Shown: positions 63,959-64,000 of the stretch, one piece after another | Layout: the number at the start of each line of letters is the position of its first letter | Numbering within the stretch: position 1 is the first letter of the stretch | Assembly: GCF_000526635.1 (NCBI RefSeq) | Contig: NZ_JAGL01000002.1 | Location: 220,129-284,128, forward strand | Direction of reading: 5' to 3' | Origin: Aminobacter sp. J41 | GTDB lineage: Bacteria; Pseudomonadota; Alphaproteobacteria; Rhizobiales; Rhizobiaceae | Length of the DNA: 64,000 nt | Notes under the pieces: generated by a model | Databases searched by the model: none | What the model was told of the DNA's origin: nothing | Seen by the model: the letters and a program-made list of their open reading frames with translations, nothing else | Made by a program: the position numbers and the translations under genes

Positions 63959-64000
63959 ATGACCGACGACATGATGAACCTGCGCGCGCTGGTGGAGAAG
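63959..64000 (+). mobile_element. Start of an IS256-type transposase gene, cut by the window edge
   Basis: An ATG at 63959 opens the frame MTDDMMNLRALVEK, which matches the usual N-terminus of IS256-family transposases in rhizobia, with an AGGAACACC ribosome site before it. Only 14 codons are inside the window. The left IS end is probably close after 63845 (GGGGCTCTGCAAGG region), but the terminal repeat cannot be confirmed without the other end. Confidence 0.6.

Overview
The window reads as a chromosomal segment of a GC-rich alphaproteobacterium, most likely of the Hyphomicrobiales (Rhizobiales). The reasons are the Sinorhizobium-type ehu/eut ectoine genes, a coxMNOP-like alternative oxidase with two subunit III genes, a BigR-type persulfide sensor, several TRAP transporters and RIME-like intergenic palindromes. 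No rRNA operon, CRISPR array or replication origin was seen. Two tRNA genes (Gly-TCC, Tyr-GTA) are present. The extreme right edge is visibly AT-richer and ends in the start of an IS256-type transposase.

Layout. (1) 1-4221: a sugar-acid/alcohol catabolic locus (SDR, Fe-type alcohol dehydrogenase, ketoglutarate-semialdehyde-type dehydrogenase, IclR regulator) with a pair of operator-like palindromes in the divergent promoter region. (2) 4342-10918: a leftward unit of RpiR regulator, class III aminotransferase, TAXI-TRAP binding protein, fused TRAP permease and universal stress protein, substrate unknown. (3) 11041-24413: NhaA followed by an ectoine/hydroxyectoine uptake and degradation island. 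Nine leftward genes (ehuB-ehuC-ehuD-ehuA-eutB-eutC-doeX-doeC-doeD) diverge from doeA-M20 deacetylase-gntR. (4) 24441-30460: GST, AhpD-like protein and a DctPQM TRAP transporter coupled to an amidase and a 57-residue membrane protein. (5) 30936-38535: a Tim44-like protein, a candidate small RNA, the coxMNOP-like oxidase with subunit IV, a DUF2189 membrane protein and a class I cytochrome c. (6) 38603-45790: aminotransferase, Mn-catalase, a ThDP enzyme, a persulfide dioxygenase with its BigR-like regulator and a DUF2793 protein. (7) 45787-54933: nucleotide-sugar dehydratase, MarR/Bcr-CflA efflux pair, GalE, a dioxygenase-hydrolase fusion, a purine permease, tRNA-Gly and a UPF0114 gene broken by an amber codon. 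(8) 55113-64000: tRNA-Tyr, RlmB, RIME-like repeat, a 59-residue membrane protein, MobA, a DoxX-like/NTF2-like pair, DUF5996, modABC, then XRE regulator, metallophosphoesterase and IS256 start.

Working together, the ectoine island can import ectoine (Ehu), open the ring (DoeA), deacetylate, transaminate (DoeD) and oxidise to aspartate (DoeC). The sequence oddity is that the deacetylase slot is held by an ArgE-type M20 enzyme instead of DoeB/EutE, and the adjacent regulator is a short FadR-type GntR instead of the MocR-type EnuR. This is the most interesting system in the window. Function calls come from reading protein motifs and gene order by eye; no database search was run.
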